Positions 1 to 12,268 of a DNA stretch of 64,000 nt are shown here, piece after piece. A program made the position numbers and the translations under genes. Source of the stretch: Cryptomeria japonica (lineage: Eukaryota > Streptophyta > Pinopsida > Cupressales > Cupressaceae); contig NC_081412.1 in the NCBI RefSeq assembly GCF_030272615.1, positions 547,366,488 through 547,430,487 of the forward strand, in the 5' to 3' direction. A model generated the notes under the pieces. It saw only the letters and a list, made by a program, of their open reading frames with translations. It made no database searches and had not been told where the DNA came from. Within the stretch, counting starts at the first letter, position 1. Each line of letters begins with the position of its first letter.

Positions 1-1229
1 CTAAAAGACAATACCTTTCCACTTGATCTATCCCGAAATCAAACATGAAATTTCATCTGTCAAATAACCCATTATACCCTAACAACTAATATACTTATCG
101 ATGAGGTCTTGATGGTACTCTCCTTAGGTTTCTTGAAAGTAGTGAATTTGAAATGGCCTTACAAGAGGTTCACGAGGGTATTTGTGGTACACATTCAGGT
201 GGTCCTACTCTAGCCAAGAAAATTTTGAGACTGGGATACTATTGGCCGAACATGGAAAAAGAATCCTATCAATTTGCTAAGAAGTGTCAGAAATGCCAAA
301 TCCATTGGAATCTTATACTCGCACCAGCATAGGATATATGACCATTCACAACATCATGGTCATTCTATCAATGGGGACTCAACCTCCTGGGTAAGATCCA
401 TCCCTCCTCAAATGGACACAAGTTCATAATCACAACCACTAAGTATTTCAAAAAATGGATCGAAGTTGTTCCATTAACCACTATTACTGGCAAACAAATA
501 TACTCCTTTATCTTGAACTATATTATCTATCAGTATGACATTCCTAGTTCCATTATCACTAATAATGGTAGACCCTTCAAAAACCAAGATGTGCAAGAAC
601 TTTACCAAAGATTCCATATCCAACATTGTTTCTCTACACCTTATTATCCTCAAGGGAATGACCAAGATAAAGCATCAAATAAAACCATTTTCAAAATCCT
701 AAAGAAAACAGTGAACAATGCGGGCCGTGATTGGCATGTCTAATTAAATCATGCCTTATGGGCATACCAAACTAGTATCCACACCCCTACTGGACCTACA
801 CCATATGCACTTGTCTATGGTTTGGAATCCATCTTACCTATTGAGGTCAAAATACCATCTCTTAGAGTATTATTGAAAGGACTCATCCCAGATGAGGAAT
901 ATAGAGTAAATAGACTACAAGAAATGGAACTATTAAATGAATACCACCAACATGTTTTTGATCATCTAAAAGCATATCAATAATGGATGTCTAGAAGCTA
1001 TAATCACAAAGTGAAGCCAAGAATGTTTCAGGTTGGAGACTTGGTACTGAAAGAGAATCCTCGCAATCAATAGGATCAACAAAAGAAGGGAAAATTTGAA
1101 CCAAATTGGTTAGGTCCGTTCATCATTATAAGACCATATGGATCTGGAGCATATCAACTATCTACATCAGAATGGGATTAGTTTGACAAACCTATCAACA
1201 TCATTCATCTCAAAAGATTCTACACCTAA
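1..1229 (+). pseudogene. Decayed Ty3/gypsy (Tat-like) pol: integrase region
   Basis: C-terminal part of a gypsy polyprotein entering from the left edge. In order: an H2C2 zinc-binding domain at about 155-310 (HEGICGTH then KKCQKCQ), the integrase core at about 345-740, and a C-terminal tail ending near 1229 with the family-typical string LVYGLESILPIEVKIPSLRVL (broken here by no stop). In the core the usual acidic residues are replaced: the expected TATDYFTKW reads TTTKYFKKW, SDNG reads TNNG, and the expected E after NGQ reads K. Several in-frame stops (after the zinc finger, after RDWHV, and later) confirm it is dead. The tail resembles Tat/Ogre-lineage integrases as I know them. The antisense PMD gene and LTR downstream belong to the same element. 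Confidence 0.9.
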
Positions 1230-3200
1230 CTTACCTAATGCATGGAAAATCAAATAAAAATTTAAAAAAGAATGAAAATACAAAAAAATCAAAACAAAAA
1301 AAGGTGCAATAAACGCAAGTAGTGAAAACCTAGCAACAGGAGCTATTTATGATTAATTGTCTCTTCTATCTATTAGTACATATATTGTATATCCATGTTT
1401 TCCTATTATTATCCATCTCTATAAAAAGTTCTTGTATGTACCTCAAGTATCATAGTAAATATCTTGCCATGGCTTGGTGACCATCGTATATATCCATAAT
1501 AAAAGGTTGTGTCTAGATTGCGGGAAAATCCCTAAAATCAGTGGATGCAATTCACTTTGATATTACACAAAAAACATCCAAATAAAGGATACATGTGCAT
1601 CAAACAAGGATCACACAAATCAATATTGAACATTGAAACCAAATTCCCAAACACTCGCAAGTAGAATCCAAAGCGAAACCAAGCTAAAATACACTAGCAT
1701 GATGGTTTTATCTAACAAGTGGCATAAATAAACATGAATGTTTATCTATGGTAGTTTGATTTTTAGTATCATGTCTCTTGAGAAACTCAAGGATGTCTCA
1801 AAACTAGAGAAGCAAGGAAGGGGTTTGATATTTTTCTTTGATTACTATCTATGAGTGAATCCTTAATACTATACAAATTTTCCGTAAGATGTGATCGGTA
1901 ACACATCATCAAGGATATTTCAGATTTGTATAGAATAAAGGTTAACTCTTGTGTGTTTAATGCTAACAACACTCAAGTCGTCTTGGTTCAATTATACCTC
2001 ACCATTTGTGTCATGTTGCAATATCAAAATCCATGTAAGATACTCGGGTCATCATGGTTTAAATATACCATTGATGTTGGTATTAACTTTTAAAGTTTTA
2101 AAATCTCAATGATGATAAAAAGGGCACAAACAATTGACCGACAAAATGACAACGTTGCACAATTAGGATTGCATAGCTTCAATAGATCATTATCATTATT
2201 ACATTCATATCAATTACATTTAAGTTAGATTCATTTATCATTATTATTGCATTTGGTAGCATTCATTATCATATAAATTCAATTTGAAAAGTATTCATCA
2301 TTATCATCATTATCATTATATATATTGCATTTCATTACATTCATTATCATCTCACATTTAATCATCATCATTGTCATTGTCATTATTACATATAGATTGC
2401 ATTTCAATACATTCAATATTAACATCACATTTAATCATCATAATTATCATATCATTTAGATTGCATTTCATCCATATCCTATTAATTTAGGTAACATTTG
2501 CATTCATCCATATCATGATCACATAGATACATTTACATATAATATCATCATACTAATCCATAAACATCAGTACCAAAATATCATAGTATCCATCCACACA
2601 TGTCATCACATAAGAATGCATTGCATCATCAATACATCATCTCATAAGCAATAATCCATCGTATCATAGGGCATTATCATAGATATTGCATACATCCACA
2701 CATTACACCATCCATCTAAGTGGGCATCACATATTATTTATAAAAATTATCATCATTATTGTATTTAAAATACACACCCTCATGATACATGGATAGTCAT
2801 CACATGAACATATGACAATAAAATCATGTAGGTCACATTCCATCATAAAAATACTCATCGCATAGAAATCAAATACATCCATCCATACAAGCATGACAGT
2901 CATAAGAAAAGTGTATATAAGCATATGGAACAAAAAATAAATTCATTCATCGCATATGCATCCATCACATATAAAACATAAAAAACACCATATCATCAAT
3001 CATGAGTACCACATCTGGATCCAAAGGAAAATCGTTGGCATCTCTCATATAATCATAAAAAAGGAATCATTGTCAAGAGTATTAAAATATCATATCTAAA
3101 ATGATAAATAATGTATCACAAATGGTCGGAATCATATAAACTATCCACATGAATCAGTGTGTACAAAATTATACAAAAATAAGGGCACACAGATCTATGC
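1230..3200. other. Non-coding internal region of the Tat-like element, low complexity
   Basis: No credible coding sequence. From about 2160 to 2960 the sequence is dominated by variants of CATTATCATCATT and ACATCCATC, a degenerate trinucleotide-like tract. The rest is AT-rich spacer between pol and the antisense PMD gene. Short open frames here are composition artefacts. Confidence 0.6.
2170..2960. repeat. Degenerate CAT/ATT-rich simple-sequence tract
   Basis: About 800 bp of imperfect repeats built on ATCATTATC, ACATTCAT and CATCACAT blocks. It lies inside the Tat-like element between pol and the antisense gene. Confidence 0.6.
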
Positions 3201-3229
3201 ATGACTATCACAAGAGGCTGTAGGCCTAG

Positions 3230-5105
3230 CTCCCCCTATACCCAAACAACTCGCACCTACAATGCCACCACCTAGATCTCTCCTAGGGTCCATAACACCC
3301 CAACTCTCTGTACCATGCTGAGATCCCCCATGCCTAGAGATCTATTTATAAGATGTTGCCCCTCACTATAGGAACAACCTGAAAGTAGAGAGCCCTGTAA
3401 TAATCATCCCATCCTATCTAATATACCATCTCACTCATCATTTCCCTCGTTAGTCCCTGGGTGACTGTTTGCTATAGAGTCTATACCAATGCCTCGATGT
3501 GACCATATCTCTCTATCGTTGTATCTCACTCAACCGTCAACTGAGTGATCTTTGCCTTTGCCTAATCTAAATACCCCTATAACCCCTACACAATGGACTA
3601 TAAGTCTACTATCTAGGCCTGGTGCTAATGGAGTGGGACTGTAATCTGTACTCCCTACCACTGTGATGGTTGGGGATACTAAACTACTTGTACCAATATA
3701 TCCTAAAGATACGTTGATGATGGAGGCATATATATCCGCCTCCTCCTAATCAATGGTTGCACCTCCTCCTCTCCTTCATAACCCCCGATACCACCACTAT
3801 CTAAATCAGGATTAAAATGAGAATCATCCCCTCCAACCTGTAATGGTCCTCTCCGATCTTCATCTCTCCATCCAACCCGACTGCCACCCCAACCTACATC
3901 TCTAACTCCACCTCCTCTGCCTATCCTACTTGCACCCCTCCCATGGCCTCGACTAACTGCTGCTATTGTTCTCTATCCCTTACCTTGAGGTAGAACCTCA
4001 TCATCACCAACTACCTCTAAGGGAGGTATAGGCTCTCCTGGTCCTATTAATCAAAGGAAATGATGCTTTGACATGTACTATGCATACTGCGTTGTCATGC
4101 CCCCGTTTGTAACATGTAAAACCATATCCCAAGCTAACCTAGGTAGTGCATAAAACTCTTCTTGAGCTATCTCAAAATCAAGTTTCAGACCCCAATATTC
4201 TCTCTTCTTATGCGTACGGGTATACAAGGTAGAACCTTGAGGCATCCCCTAGGTCCGACCAAACTTCCTCACCACACAAGTCAAAATGAATCTCTCCACA
4301 ATATAAGGCATCCTTCCTATCAAGTATTGGCTCTGCATCAACAATGGTACCTCTGTAAAATCCTCTTATCAGGCCTCACAATCAAGATATGGCCTCCATA
4401 TCAATCAATCCATATCATCAAGAGCTCATCTCCAATACTTCAGTTTCCCAAGGATCATATTGGAAACCACATGCCTATATGCATACAATTAGGGTTGTCT
4501 CGGTGCTCGTAGCCTCTCTACTATCAGTCGGGTCACTACTATATTCTCCTAGGTCCAAATCTGCAGCAATGTAACCCCCACAAATAGGCTGGCCACTTTA
4601 TCATATACAACCTGGTGCAAATAATGATACAGGTGGGCTAGGATGTAGATCCCTCATGCATATCGCGTACCCTATGTAACCATCTAATCTAACACATGGC
4701 CCCACCCTATGTAATATTGATGGCAATGGTATATACATCTCCACCATATACTCCCATAAGATATCATGTCCCTCAATCTCCTCATCCCCGAAAACTCACC
4801 ACAAGGTTGTTGTACCTCCTGCCTCATGCCGATCATACTGTACAAACTCTCACATGTCCAAGATCTAAAGAATCCTATATACATCCTCTAGAGTTACCAT
4901 AATCTCTCTAGTGGGTAGATGGAAGGTGTTGTTCTCACTATGCCACCTCTTTACCAATGCAATCAATAAAGCCATGTTCATCCTATAATCAAGTATGAAT
5001 AGGATGTGAGATAAATCGTATCAATCAATAATCGTCGAATCTACATCAGTAAGATCTCCTCTCATGGAGAAGGTCTTTGGGTATCACTCCCGAGACATCA
5101 GAACA
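3230..5105 (-). pseudogene. Antisense plant mobile domain (PMD) gene remnant of the Tat-like element
   Basis: Read on the minus strand from about 5105, the translation contains MNMALLIALVKRWHSE, then NTFHLPTREIMVTLEDVYRI, the signature of the plant mobile domain (MAIN/MAIL1-like, often carried by transposons). The same motif is intact at 61646-61770 (plus) as RVNMGLLTALAERWHSE and MGEMAVTLEDVYRIL, so the two copies corroborate each other. Stops and frame breaks follow. A Gly/Arg-rich stretch at about 3880-3985 looks like a C-terminal RG-rich tail. The gene lies between pol and the 3' LTR and runs antisense to both. Extra antisense ORFs, some with PMD, are known in Tat-lineage elements; the function of the protein is not established, and this copy is not translatable. 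Confidence 0.75.
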
Positions 5106-5231
5106 CCTGCATACTCCTATAATAGGATATCAACGCAATGTCAGCTCTATATCCAACCAAACGACATCATCACTCAATCAGTCAGTTATCCTATCCGCTC
5201 AGTGAGATCTTAATCAATCTCTTTGAGCACC

Positions 5232-5640
5232 TATCAATGATGTAAGTCACACAATTATCAAAATTGGGAGTTTCTATCATAAACTCTTATCAAACAAAAG
5301 GTTCATCAAACCTATCTTATCAGTGATGTAAGTCATGCAATTATCAAAATTTGGAGTTACAATCAATAACTCTTATCCATCAAAACATTCATCAAACATA
5401 ACCTATCAGTGACGCAAGTCACACCATCATAAAACTTGGAGTTCCTATCCTAAACTCTTATCAATCAAGAGGTTAATCTAACCTGTCCTATCAATGAAGA
5501 AGTCATGCAATCACCACAATTTGGAGTTTCTATCAAAAACTCTTATCACTCACACAAACTATCAAATTTGGAGTTTCTATCCTAAACTCTTATCCATCAC
5601 GCAATCAAACAATCCTATCATATTCAAATCTTGAGTTTCA
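5232..5640. repeat. Tandem repeat of about 85-90 bp, four to five copies
   Basis: Each unit carries a TGATGTAAGTCACRCAATTATC-like start, then AAATTTGGAGTTTCTATC and AAACTCTTATC. Starts fall near 5233, 5323, 5409 and 5494, with a partial unit after 5560. It lies just upstream of the antisense PMD gene (relative to that gene's direction). Confidence 0.75.
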
Positions 5641-5774
5641 CAAGTTTGGACATACATCAATTATTTGATCAGTTCAATTCTATCAATCATCAAATCCAAC
5701 ACTGAACATTAACAAAATTTAAAAAAATAACATTTCTATCACTTAAAAGTTGGAAAAACATAAAAAAAATGGCT

Positions 5775-6050
5775 CACTATCTCAAATGCGCCAAAACATT
5801 TATCACAGGCTCTAAAACAATTCATCAACTGCACTACAAATTTTATCACAAGTGCCAAAATAAAATTCCAATACGCTAGTTGTCTTATCAAATGCGTCAA
5901 ACATTTCATCAAATGCGCTAACCTAAAAATTGAATGCACTAACATAAAAATCATAAGCGCTAAAAGAAAACTTGAAAGCACTAAAAACATTATCATATGC
6001 TCCACAACACAAATCAAAGGTGCTATACTAAAAATCCAATGTGCCACAAA
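5775..6050. repeat. Short degenerate GCGC-core minisatellite
   Basis: Roughly 20-30 bp units built around AAATGCGCYAA (minus strand: TTRGCGCATTTG), with many C-to-T type changes. A related GC-richer array (AGGCGCGTCTGTG units) occupies the equivalent position in the second copy at 60765-61060. Confidence 0.6.
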
Positions 6051-6652
6051 AATTTTTGAATGAGCTCAAAAACCAAAAAACCTAGGGTGTGCAAAACCAC
6101 GAGAAAAACATGAAAAACTCAAACAAAATCACTTTAAAATAAAAAATTTCATACAAGAAAGGTTCAAAACTAATTCACTAGAGGTCCATAAGTTGTTGGC
6201 CTCTCGAATCGGTGAACTCTCTCAAATTAGTGGGTGGCATATGGTGGCACCATTTTTCTCCTCTTCTCTCCAAGCTCAAATCACTAAATGATAAATGTGC
6301 AAATGAGCTAGAAAGTGACCCCCAAGGGTTTATATAGCTAGTGGTGATGTAAGTGGGGCATGCCACATGGATGGACGTGTGGGGCATGGGAATGTGTTAT
6401 TATCACCCCATATTTTCACCAATCAAATCATTTTTATCAGAAGATCAATTTCGGGAAAAAATTAAAAAATAAAAAAAACTCAAAATTTTTAAAAATTCCA
6501 AAAAAAAAAAAATAGTCAAATTTTCTCAATTAATCTTCTGAGGGGGCATACTTGCACTATTTATCCAACAATCTGTATCTAGGGAAAATCCAAATTTTTA
6601 TCAATATCATCAAGCGATTTTTCTTTGAATCAACATGTGGACACACATCACT
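6051..6652. other. Non-coding stretch before the 3' LTR
   Basis: AT-rich sequence with homopolymer runs. No coding or RNA feature seen. It ends in the polypurine tract of the Tat-like element. Confidence 0.5.
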
Positions 6653-6668
6653 TCAAAGAGGGGTGAAA
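6653..6668 (+). promoter_or_regulatory. Polypurine tract of the Tat-like element
   Basis: TCAAAGAGGGGTGAAA directly precedes an LTR start TGTAGACACA. An almost identical tract and junction (TCAAAGAGGGGCAAAA then TGTAGACACCC) occurs on the minus strand at 60257-60242/60241, which confirms the boundary and orientation in both copies. Confidence 0.8.
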
Positions 6669-6733
6669 TGTAGACACATACATCTAACCACCAAATTAAA
6701 TAAACATTTCATGTTTCTTTAATTCACTAACAA
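6669..6733 (+). mobile_element. Start of the Tat-like 3' LTR (first of three pieces)
   Basis: Begins TGTAGACACATACATC at the polypurine tract and runs until a poly-T marks the 3' end of an inserted minus-strand LINE. It continues at about 12043. The LTR beginning at 62653 (TGTAGTCACATAAATC) has the same start and serves as an uninterrupted reference. Confidence 0.75.
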
Positions 6734-6751
6734 TTTTTTTATTTTTTTTTT

Positions 6752-8549
6752 CAATAAAAGTGGGCAAGCCACTAAACTTTATTATTATATTTCATAATTA
6801 TTACAACGGGTTCAAACGGCATACCAATAGGAAAGAACCTGCAAGAAAACCTCCGGTTATAGACTTAAATAAAACATTAAAACTACCCTTAAATAATCTG
6901 TTACATATCTAGAAAACCCACCCAACCCTGTACAACTAAAACTATACAAAGAGGTCCCATAGGACATGTCTAGATACAAAGTCAGCCAGCTACAAAATAA
7001 AGAGTTGGATAACAAAAAATATCTCCTCGACAAGATCGTGTAGAAACACCAAAGATCCCATATACTTATGCCAATTGGGGAGCATCAGCTAGTTACAAAA
7101 TGAATAGTTGGATATCTAAGAGAAACTCCTCAAGAAGATCATACAGAGGTACCAAGGAGCCAAATCTCCAGCATGTCAAAACTGAATAAAGCCAAAATTA
7201 TCCATATCTGCATTAAATAACCATACCACAACTCCAAGATATAGTAGTTAGACATGTAAAAACCAAGAACTAGTGCTTTCAACCGGAGGATCATGAGCTA
7301 CATCCAGAGGAGGAACAACCCTTAGAGGAAATTCCAACTGAGTAGGAGAAAAGAACAAGAAACTCAAAGAAAGTTACAAATGCAAAGCCTCAAAAACAAC
7401 CCAGTCTTTGTCCACAAACTGATCAGGAACCCAATACAGAAGAAAATCCATAGAAGCTCGTGTATCATCCATGGTATCACATATCAACCCCATTCTTAAT
7501 TCAAACAACTATTGACCAAACCAACCATTACCTAAGATCTCATGACGAGGAAGAAAACCACCATAATAAAAAGACCCCACATCAAAATGATAATCATCCG
7601 AGGCAGAAAAAACCGTATCCTGATTACATACTGATGGAAAAATGAATGTGGAAACCAGGAGGCAGACCAAATCAACATCAAGTAAAACATCATAACAAAC
7701 TGTAACAAATCGAGACAAAAACTCAGAATAAGAGATATTAGGGAAAATTTCCAACCAACGACACCCCAAAAGCTTGTAGAATTTGAAAGCCACCTCAGGA
7801 GAAAATAGGTTAAGAATCTTAGCAAGCTTTTCATAATTATCCACATTATCTTCCTTCGAAACCCCAGATTGGAGCACCACTCTATATATTCCAGAAGCCA
7901 AGATAGTCAACATTTGAAGAAGCAAACACTCCAAAAATCCCACAGAACATGTAAAAAAAAAAGAAATCATCCACAATCTAAATAAATGAAATGAAAATGC
8001 ATGGAAGAAATAACAAAAGGCTGCCATCAACTTACCATCATGGCGACAACAGATTTATGATAAAATATTATTTACAAACTGCCATGATATGATATTTCAC
8101 ACTGAATAACAACATTTAAAAACTGACAACCATCAATGAAAGCCAAGTGGGAGAGAACGTAAACACCAACAAATGATTATAAACATTATAGAACAATGCC
8201 AAACCTGCCACAACCAAAACTCACACATAACGAGCTTCAAGGTAGTACAAAATATCATCAAACAATAATAGCCCAAGTACGTGCCACATAATAAAATCTC
8301 ACTCATGCCAATTTCCCATGAAAGCTTGAACAAAACCATTAAAATCACACATGCCACCACCCTTGAATGTATCATTATTACCCACACCCTCACCCTATGA
8401 ATGGCATCATATATGACAAATACATAAAATAGAAATATAATTTCTACATCAAATACTAGACATGTACAAAGTCATCCATATAGTGAAAATGAACATAAGC
8501 CTCACAAATCAAGGAGGGCGAGAAAACACCCAGACGATATGCAAATAAT
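6752..8549 (-). other. LINE 1 3' region
   Basis: About 1.8 kb between RNase H and the poly-A. It holds a 173-codon open frame (8030-7509, minus) with no recognised domain; the homologous region in LINE 2 keeps only shorter, different frames, so coding is doubtful. The last 40 bp include a stem-loop at 6760-6772. Confidence 0.6.
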
Positions 8550-8960
8550 TTAAACATTTTGAACTCCTTCCCAAACTTTAGAAGGAATTTCATTAGAATC
8601 AACCAACTGGAAATGAGGCTTGTGGTCAATGGCGAGATTTGTCAGAAAATCTACCACTGTGTTACTTTCCCTATAACAATGACATATTAAGAAGGAATCA
8701 AAAGAATCTAACTTTTGCAAAATATGATCAAGCAAATACTGCAACTTCTAGCAATTCGATTTCTTCTTCATGACGCTCTGAATAATAACCATAGAATCAC
8801 CCTCAATCACTATGTTTTTTATGTTTAAAGAGATTTCTATATCCAAACCCAAGGATAAAGCTTGATACTCCACAAAATTATTAGTGCTAAAACCAATATT
8901 ATGACATTTAGCAAGGATGAGTTGCGCATTATGATAAAAAATAGCCATCCCAACCCCCAC
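8550..8960 (-). pseudogene. LINE 1 RNase H domain
   Basis: The minus-strand segment with NNFVEYQALSLGLDIEISLN, NIVIEGDSMVIIQSV and then ICHCYRESNTVVDFLTNLAI matches the plant-type RNase H found at the C terminus of these LINEs. A stop at about 8745 divides it. The corresponding LINE 2 segment (32565-32147) aligns motif by motif (IIVEGDSMVTFQAV, NHYREVNRVAYFLANM). Confidence 0.85.
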
Positions 8961-9413
8961 CTTCCAAGGGTTTCCCCGGGAGGCACCATCAAAATTAAGT
9001 TTGAAATGTCCCCAAGGAGGAGGTTTCTACTTGGCCAACAACCGCATCGCAAAGAATTGTTACTCTTGGAGACTGAGCCTTGAGAGGGTAAGATCGAGAG
9101 GGCTTCGCAAACCCTAGTAACCCTATTATCCCAATGCAAAAAGGAAGATTGATTACCCAAGTTCTTATAAATATAAGACAAAGCAACCTCTGAAATAGAG
9201 GCTTCTACTTTTTGCAGAACATCCGATACAGAAGAACTCACCTTCTTGAAAATCCTATTATTTCACTCAAGCCAAATATTCCATATGACAATAAAGAGAG
9301 AAATAACCCAAAGCATAGAAAGAAGAGGAAAACATGAGAGGCCAAGAGAAAAAATGGGAAGCAAGATCCTTACCAATAACAAAAGATAAGCTTAATTTAC
9401 TCAGCAACCAATT

Positions 9414-10349
9414 CTAATAGTCATAAGAAAAATCACAATGAAGAAACAGATGTGAAGAAGACTTGAGGTTCTTATTACATAGAACACATGGAAAAACCGC
9501 AGTAATGCCTAATCTGTCCAACCTCATACCTGTTAGAAATCTATCTTGGACAACCAACCAAGAAACGGTGTCATCTTTAGGTAAACAAGCTGAGTGCCAG
9601 ATCAACTTGTAAGGCCAATAAGAGCAAGAATTTGTAGGTAAAAGGGAGATATAACCATCCTTAACAGAGTACTTACCAAAAGCATTCCTAGTCCAAATAA
9701 GTTCATCCTCAAAATCCGAGAGAGTAACAAACCTTTCACTCATAATCTTATCAAACTCTCCTTTCAAGTACAGATCCACATCAAGCAAATCAATCGACTT
9801 CCATTTAGCTAATTTTAGAGGACCATTTTGAACAATATCAAAATAATCCACCACAAACACACCCCAAAGAGAGGTGAGGAGACCAATCAAGGGAGACAAA
9901 TCTCTAATAATAATCAAAGAGAAATGTCCATTCCATGATTCATCCCAAAACCTAGCTTTCCTTCCATCATGAACAACCCATGAGAGATGGGGAATAATAA
10001 CTGCTCTACATTTACATAAGAAATTCCAAATGACAGAACCACAAGGTAAATTTGAGAATTTAAAAATACTGTCTTTGGGACCATTATTTAGATATTTAGC
10101 AAACATAATCTAAGCCCATAGAGAGTTTGGCCTCTCATACAATCTCCAGACCAATTTGGCCCCTAAGGCTAAATTTTGATTCTCCAAATTACGAACACCA
10201 GTGCCACCTAAATCCTGAGGAAGGCAGATTTTATCCCAGGTAACCAAATGCAACCTCTCTTTGCCATCCTTATTATTATTCCAAAGAAACGACCTTAGGG
10301 TATCTTGCAAGTTTACAATAATAGATTTAGGAGATTTTAATATTGACAT
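9414..10349 (-). pseudogene. LINE 1 C-terminal region with zf-RVT domain
   Basis: Continues the LINE polyprotein. The segment near 9690-9420 has KLIWHSACLPKDDTVSWLV, RLGITAVFPCVLC and SSSHLFLHCDF, the Cys/His zf-RVT zinc-binding module found after reverse transcriptase in plant LINEs. Upstream, 10349-10110 carries WDKICLPQDLGGTGVRNLEN, also typical. A stop near 10107 separates the two segments; LINE 2 has the matching domain at 33378-33022. Confidence 0.85.
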
Positions 10350-10369
10350 TAAATAAATAGGGATAGAAT

Positions 10370-12040
10370 TCTAAACAGATTTAATTAATATCAATTTACC
10401 AGCTAAAGACAACCATTTATGATTCCAAGAAAGAGTTCTTTTTGAAATGGCCGAAATAACCTTATCCCAAAAACCAAACTTATCTTGCTTAACAAAAAAT
10501 GAAATCCCAAGATATATATAGGGCAGATTACCAATTTGAAAACCCCAAAAGGAATGCAACCTCTTCTGCACAATCAGTGAAGTATTAAGAAAGAAAATTT
10601 TAGACTTGTCAATATTGACTTTCTGACCACAAACGAAGCATACTATTGAATTATACCTGAAATTATCTTAGCCTCTAACAAAGAAGCATGACCAAACAAC
10701 AAAGTATCATCAGCAAAGAGATAGTGAGAAATGATTTGAGGATAATTCTGAATCTAAATACCTCGCCAAAGACCCCCCGATCTAGCAACCCTGATTGCCC
10801 AGCTAAAGGATTCAGCAAGAAGAATAAACAAAAAAGGAGAAATGGAATCTCCTTGCCTCAAACCTCTGGAAGAAGAAAATAAACCACAAGGAGAACCATT
10901 GAGGATTACTGAAAATCTTGCAGACGATATACATGAGCGAATCCATTTTACCCAAGTATAAGAAAAACCCAACCTCAATAGAACCTTACACAAAGCTTGC
11001 CATTCTACTCTATCATAGGCCTTCATCATATCAAGCTTAAGAATCATGGTCGAAGACTTCTGGGAGGAGATAAAATGCAACACCTTATGCGCCACAATCG
11101 CTCCTTCAACAATTTCCCTCCTTGGAACAAAACCCCCTTGTTCCAAGGAAATAATCTTAGGTAAAATCTTTGCTAACCTTATAGAAATTGCCTTAGTGAA
11201 TATTTTATATAAGGTATTACATAGAGAAATAGGCCGAAATTCAACAAAAGACTTTACATCCTCTTTCTTAGGAATAATAGAAAGCAAAGTAGTATTCAGT
11301 TCTTTCAAAATAGACCTATTCTGCCTAGCCTCCTCAAGAGCCAGTAAAACATCATTACCCTCAAAGTCCCAAAAATTTTGAAAAAACAAAGGTGTATAAC
11401 CATCAGGACCAGGAGCTTTATCAGGGTTCATAGCAAAAACTGTCTGTTTAACTTCTTTTAGAGAAAAAGGTGCCATTAACATCTTACTATCTTCCATGGT
11501 TACCAGAGAAGGGACATGAGAATCGAAGTTGCTAACATCTCTTACTTCTGTTGAGAAACGGGTTTTAAAAGACCTAACAGCCTCCTTAGCAATATCATCC
11601 TGCTTAGCCAATAATAGACCTTGTTGATCCTGAATACAAGCAATCCTATTCCTACTCCTCTTCAACTTGGTGGAGGAATGAAATTTTTTTGTATTCCTAT
11701 CCCCCTCTAAAAGCCATAATTCCCTAGACTTTTATCTCCAATAAATTTCTTCCCTAGCCAAAATCTCATCAAGCTGACATTTGAAAGACTTTAGTTCATC
11801 AAAAACCCTAGGAACCATCCCATGTTGAATCACATGGTTATTCAAACATCCTATCATATCATGAATTCTCTTCTTTTCTTCAAAAATATTCTTAAAATGA
11901 ACTAAGTTCCATTCTTGAATATTCAACATTAAAAAATTGAGCTTTCTTACAATTTGAAACATTCTAGAACCCGAGACAATAGGAGCAGACTCCCACCATT
12001 TTTTAAGTAAAGGTAGAAAAGAGGGATCTCTAAACCACAT
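10370..12040 (-). pseudogene. LINE 1 reverse transcriptase with endonuclease C-terminal remnant
   Basis: The linker begins MWFRDPSFLPLLKK, then one stop, then a long open stretch (11665-10754) with PDKAPGPDGY, FRPISLCNTLYKIFTKAI, MILKLDMMKAYDRVEW and GLRQGDSISPFLFILLAE, the conserved reverse transcriptase blocks of plant LINEs. The catalytic FADDTLLFG lies in a shifted frame at about 10690-10720. The thumb region with LGISFFVKQDKFGFWDKVIS follows at 10571-10371. The two catalytic aspartate motifs survive, but stops and frameshifts make it inactive. Its role would be target-primed reverse transcription of the LINE RNA. Confidence 0.9.
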
Positions 12041-12042
12041 AG

Positions 12043-12263
12043 GTAATTAAATTAATATTTAATTAATTTACCTCCTTCCTCTATTGTTTAAATAAATTAT
12101 TCAATTTATTTGATTTAATTCATTTAGCCAGATTTTGGCTTGTAATTAAATAAATCGTATTTATTTGATTCCCCCTTCACATTTAATTAAATTTTTATTT
12201 CATTAAAACCCCTTTTCACATTTAAATAAAACAATATTTATTTAAATCCATCAATTGCAAGTT
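12043..12263 (+). mobile_element. Tat-like LTR, middle piece
   Basis: AATTAAATTAATATTTAATTAATT, TTATTCAATTTATTTGATTTAATTCA and neighbouring text match the LTR at 62725-62815 closely. It is bounded on the left by the LINE 5' end and on the right by the Athila-like insertion. Rich in palindromic AATTAAATAAAT modules. Confidence 0.75.
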
Positions 12264-12268
12264 ACAAC
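12264..12268. repeat. Target-site duplication ACAAC (left)
   Basis: ACAAC immediately precedes TGATGAGC, the first bases of the 5' LTR. The matching copy is 23275-23279. Joining the flanks across one copy restores sequence colinear with 63350-63400. Confidence 0.85.

Larger units (their letters stand above)
6734..12042 (-). mobile_element. LINE 1, 5'-truncated non-LTR retrotransposon with RNase H
   Basis: Minus-strand LINE. In its own direction it starts inside the end of the endonuclease domain (MWFRDPSFLPLLKKWW, about 12040), then runs through reverse transcriptase, zf-RVT, RNase H, a 1.8 kb 3' region and a poly-A (poly-T at 6734-6751 on plus). A hairpin GTGGCTTGCCCAC sits just before the poly-A, conserved in LINE 2. 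The 5' end abuts Tat-like LTR sequence at about 12043. I could not settle a target-site duplication. Confidence 0.85.
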
